Assembly: GCA_900757255.1 (NCBI GenBank)
Contig: CAAENE010000193.1
Coordinates: 1-5,790, forward strand
DNA from: Clostridia bacterium
GTDB lineage: Bacteria > Bacillota > Clostridia > HGM11514
DNA: 5,790 bases
Direction of reading: 5' to 3'
In this document: one piece after another, positions 5,781-5,790 of the stretch
Layout of the letters: every line of letters starts with the position of its first letter
Position numbering within the stretch: position 1 is the first letter of the stretch
Notes under the pieces: model-generated
The model's input: the letters and a program-made list of their open reading frames with translations, nothing else
What the model was told of the DNA's origin: nothing
Database searches by the model: none
Position numbers and translations under genes: made by a program

Positions 5781-5790
5781 AATACCATAA

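Larger units (their letters stand above)
5693..5789. repeat. Structured small repeat element with terminal inverted repeats (MITE-like or structured RNA), candidate
   Basis: TATGGTAT (5693-5700) and ATACCATA (5782-5789) are exact inverted copies bounding about 97 bases. Inside lie a perfect 13-bp hairpin (5697-5725) and a longer interrupted hairpin (5736-5780). No confident gene covers the segment. If the outer TA on each side is a duplicated target, the ends read TGGTAT/ATACCA, as in small non-autonomous elements that insert at TA. The first hairpin shares bases 5697-5700 with the terminal repeat, so the two pairings compete. It could instead be an untranslated regulatory structure or the 3' end of a gene outside the window. 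Confidence 0.4.

Noticed and set aside
5720..5788. Short minus-strand frame (22 codons from an ATG at 5788, open to the right edge) ending at a stop in the 13-bp hairpin
   Set aside because: It could be the 3' end of a gene outside the window, but it is too short to judge, has no recognised motif and lies in strongly palindromic DNA. Sequence right of 5790 would decide.

Overview
The window looks like chromosomal DNA of a low-to-mid GC anaerobic Firmicute, probably a clostridium-like gut or sediment bacterium. Three things point that way: a long-form 2-hydroxyacyl-CoA dehydratase activase (an oxygen-sensitive radical-enzyme activator typical of Clostridia), strong SigA-type promoters with 17-bp spacers, and A/U-tailed hairpin terminators. 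The species cannot be named from this sequence alone.

Layout from left to right. 1-2070 (minus) is the N-terminal 690 residues of a long acyl-CoA dehydratase activase that runs off the left edge; it carries two tandem BcrA/BcrD-type ATPase domains, a cysteine cluster and the start of the DUF2229-like region. 2071-2245 holds its promoter, with a 9-bp inverted repeat around it. 2260-3180 (minus) is an AraC-family regulator with a cysteine-rich PocR-like sensor domain, and a hairpin terminator overlaps its stop codon. 3181-3351 is a divergent promoter region. 3352-4734 (plus) is an FAD-dependent oxidoreductase. 4738-4767 is a bidirectional terminator shared with the convergent gene at 4766-5605 (minus), a membrane-anchored calcineurin-like metallophosphoesterase with its own promoter. 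5606-5790 contains that promoter and, at the right edge, a cluster of nested inverted repeats that looks like a small structured or mobile repeat element.

How the genes relate. The regulator and the oxidoreductase are divergent and share one upstream region, so the simplest inference is that the regulator senses a small molecule and controls the oxidoreductase and perhaps itself. The activase lies downstream of the regulator on the same strand, but a terminator and a strong separate promoter lie between them, so it is probably its own transcription unit. The metallophosphoesterase appears unrelated. No CRISPR array, tRNA, rRNA, transposase or phage gene was seen. I did not find convincing evidence of a wholly new multi-gene system. 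The most unusual items are the structured repeat at the right edge, the palindrome around the activase promoter and the regulator/oxidoreductase pair of unknown substrate.
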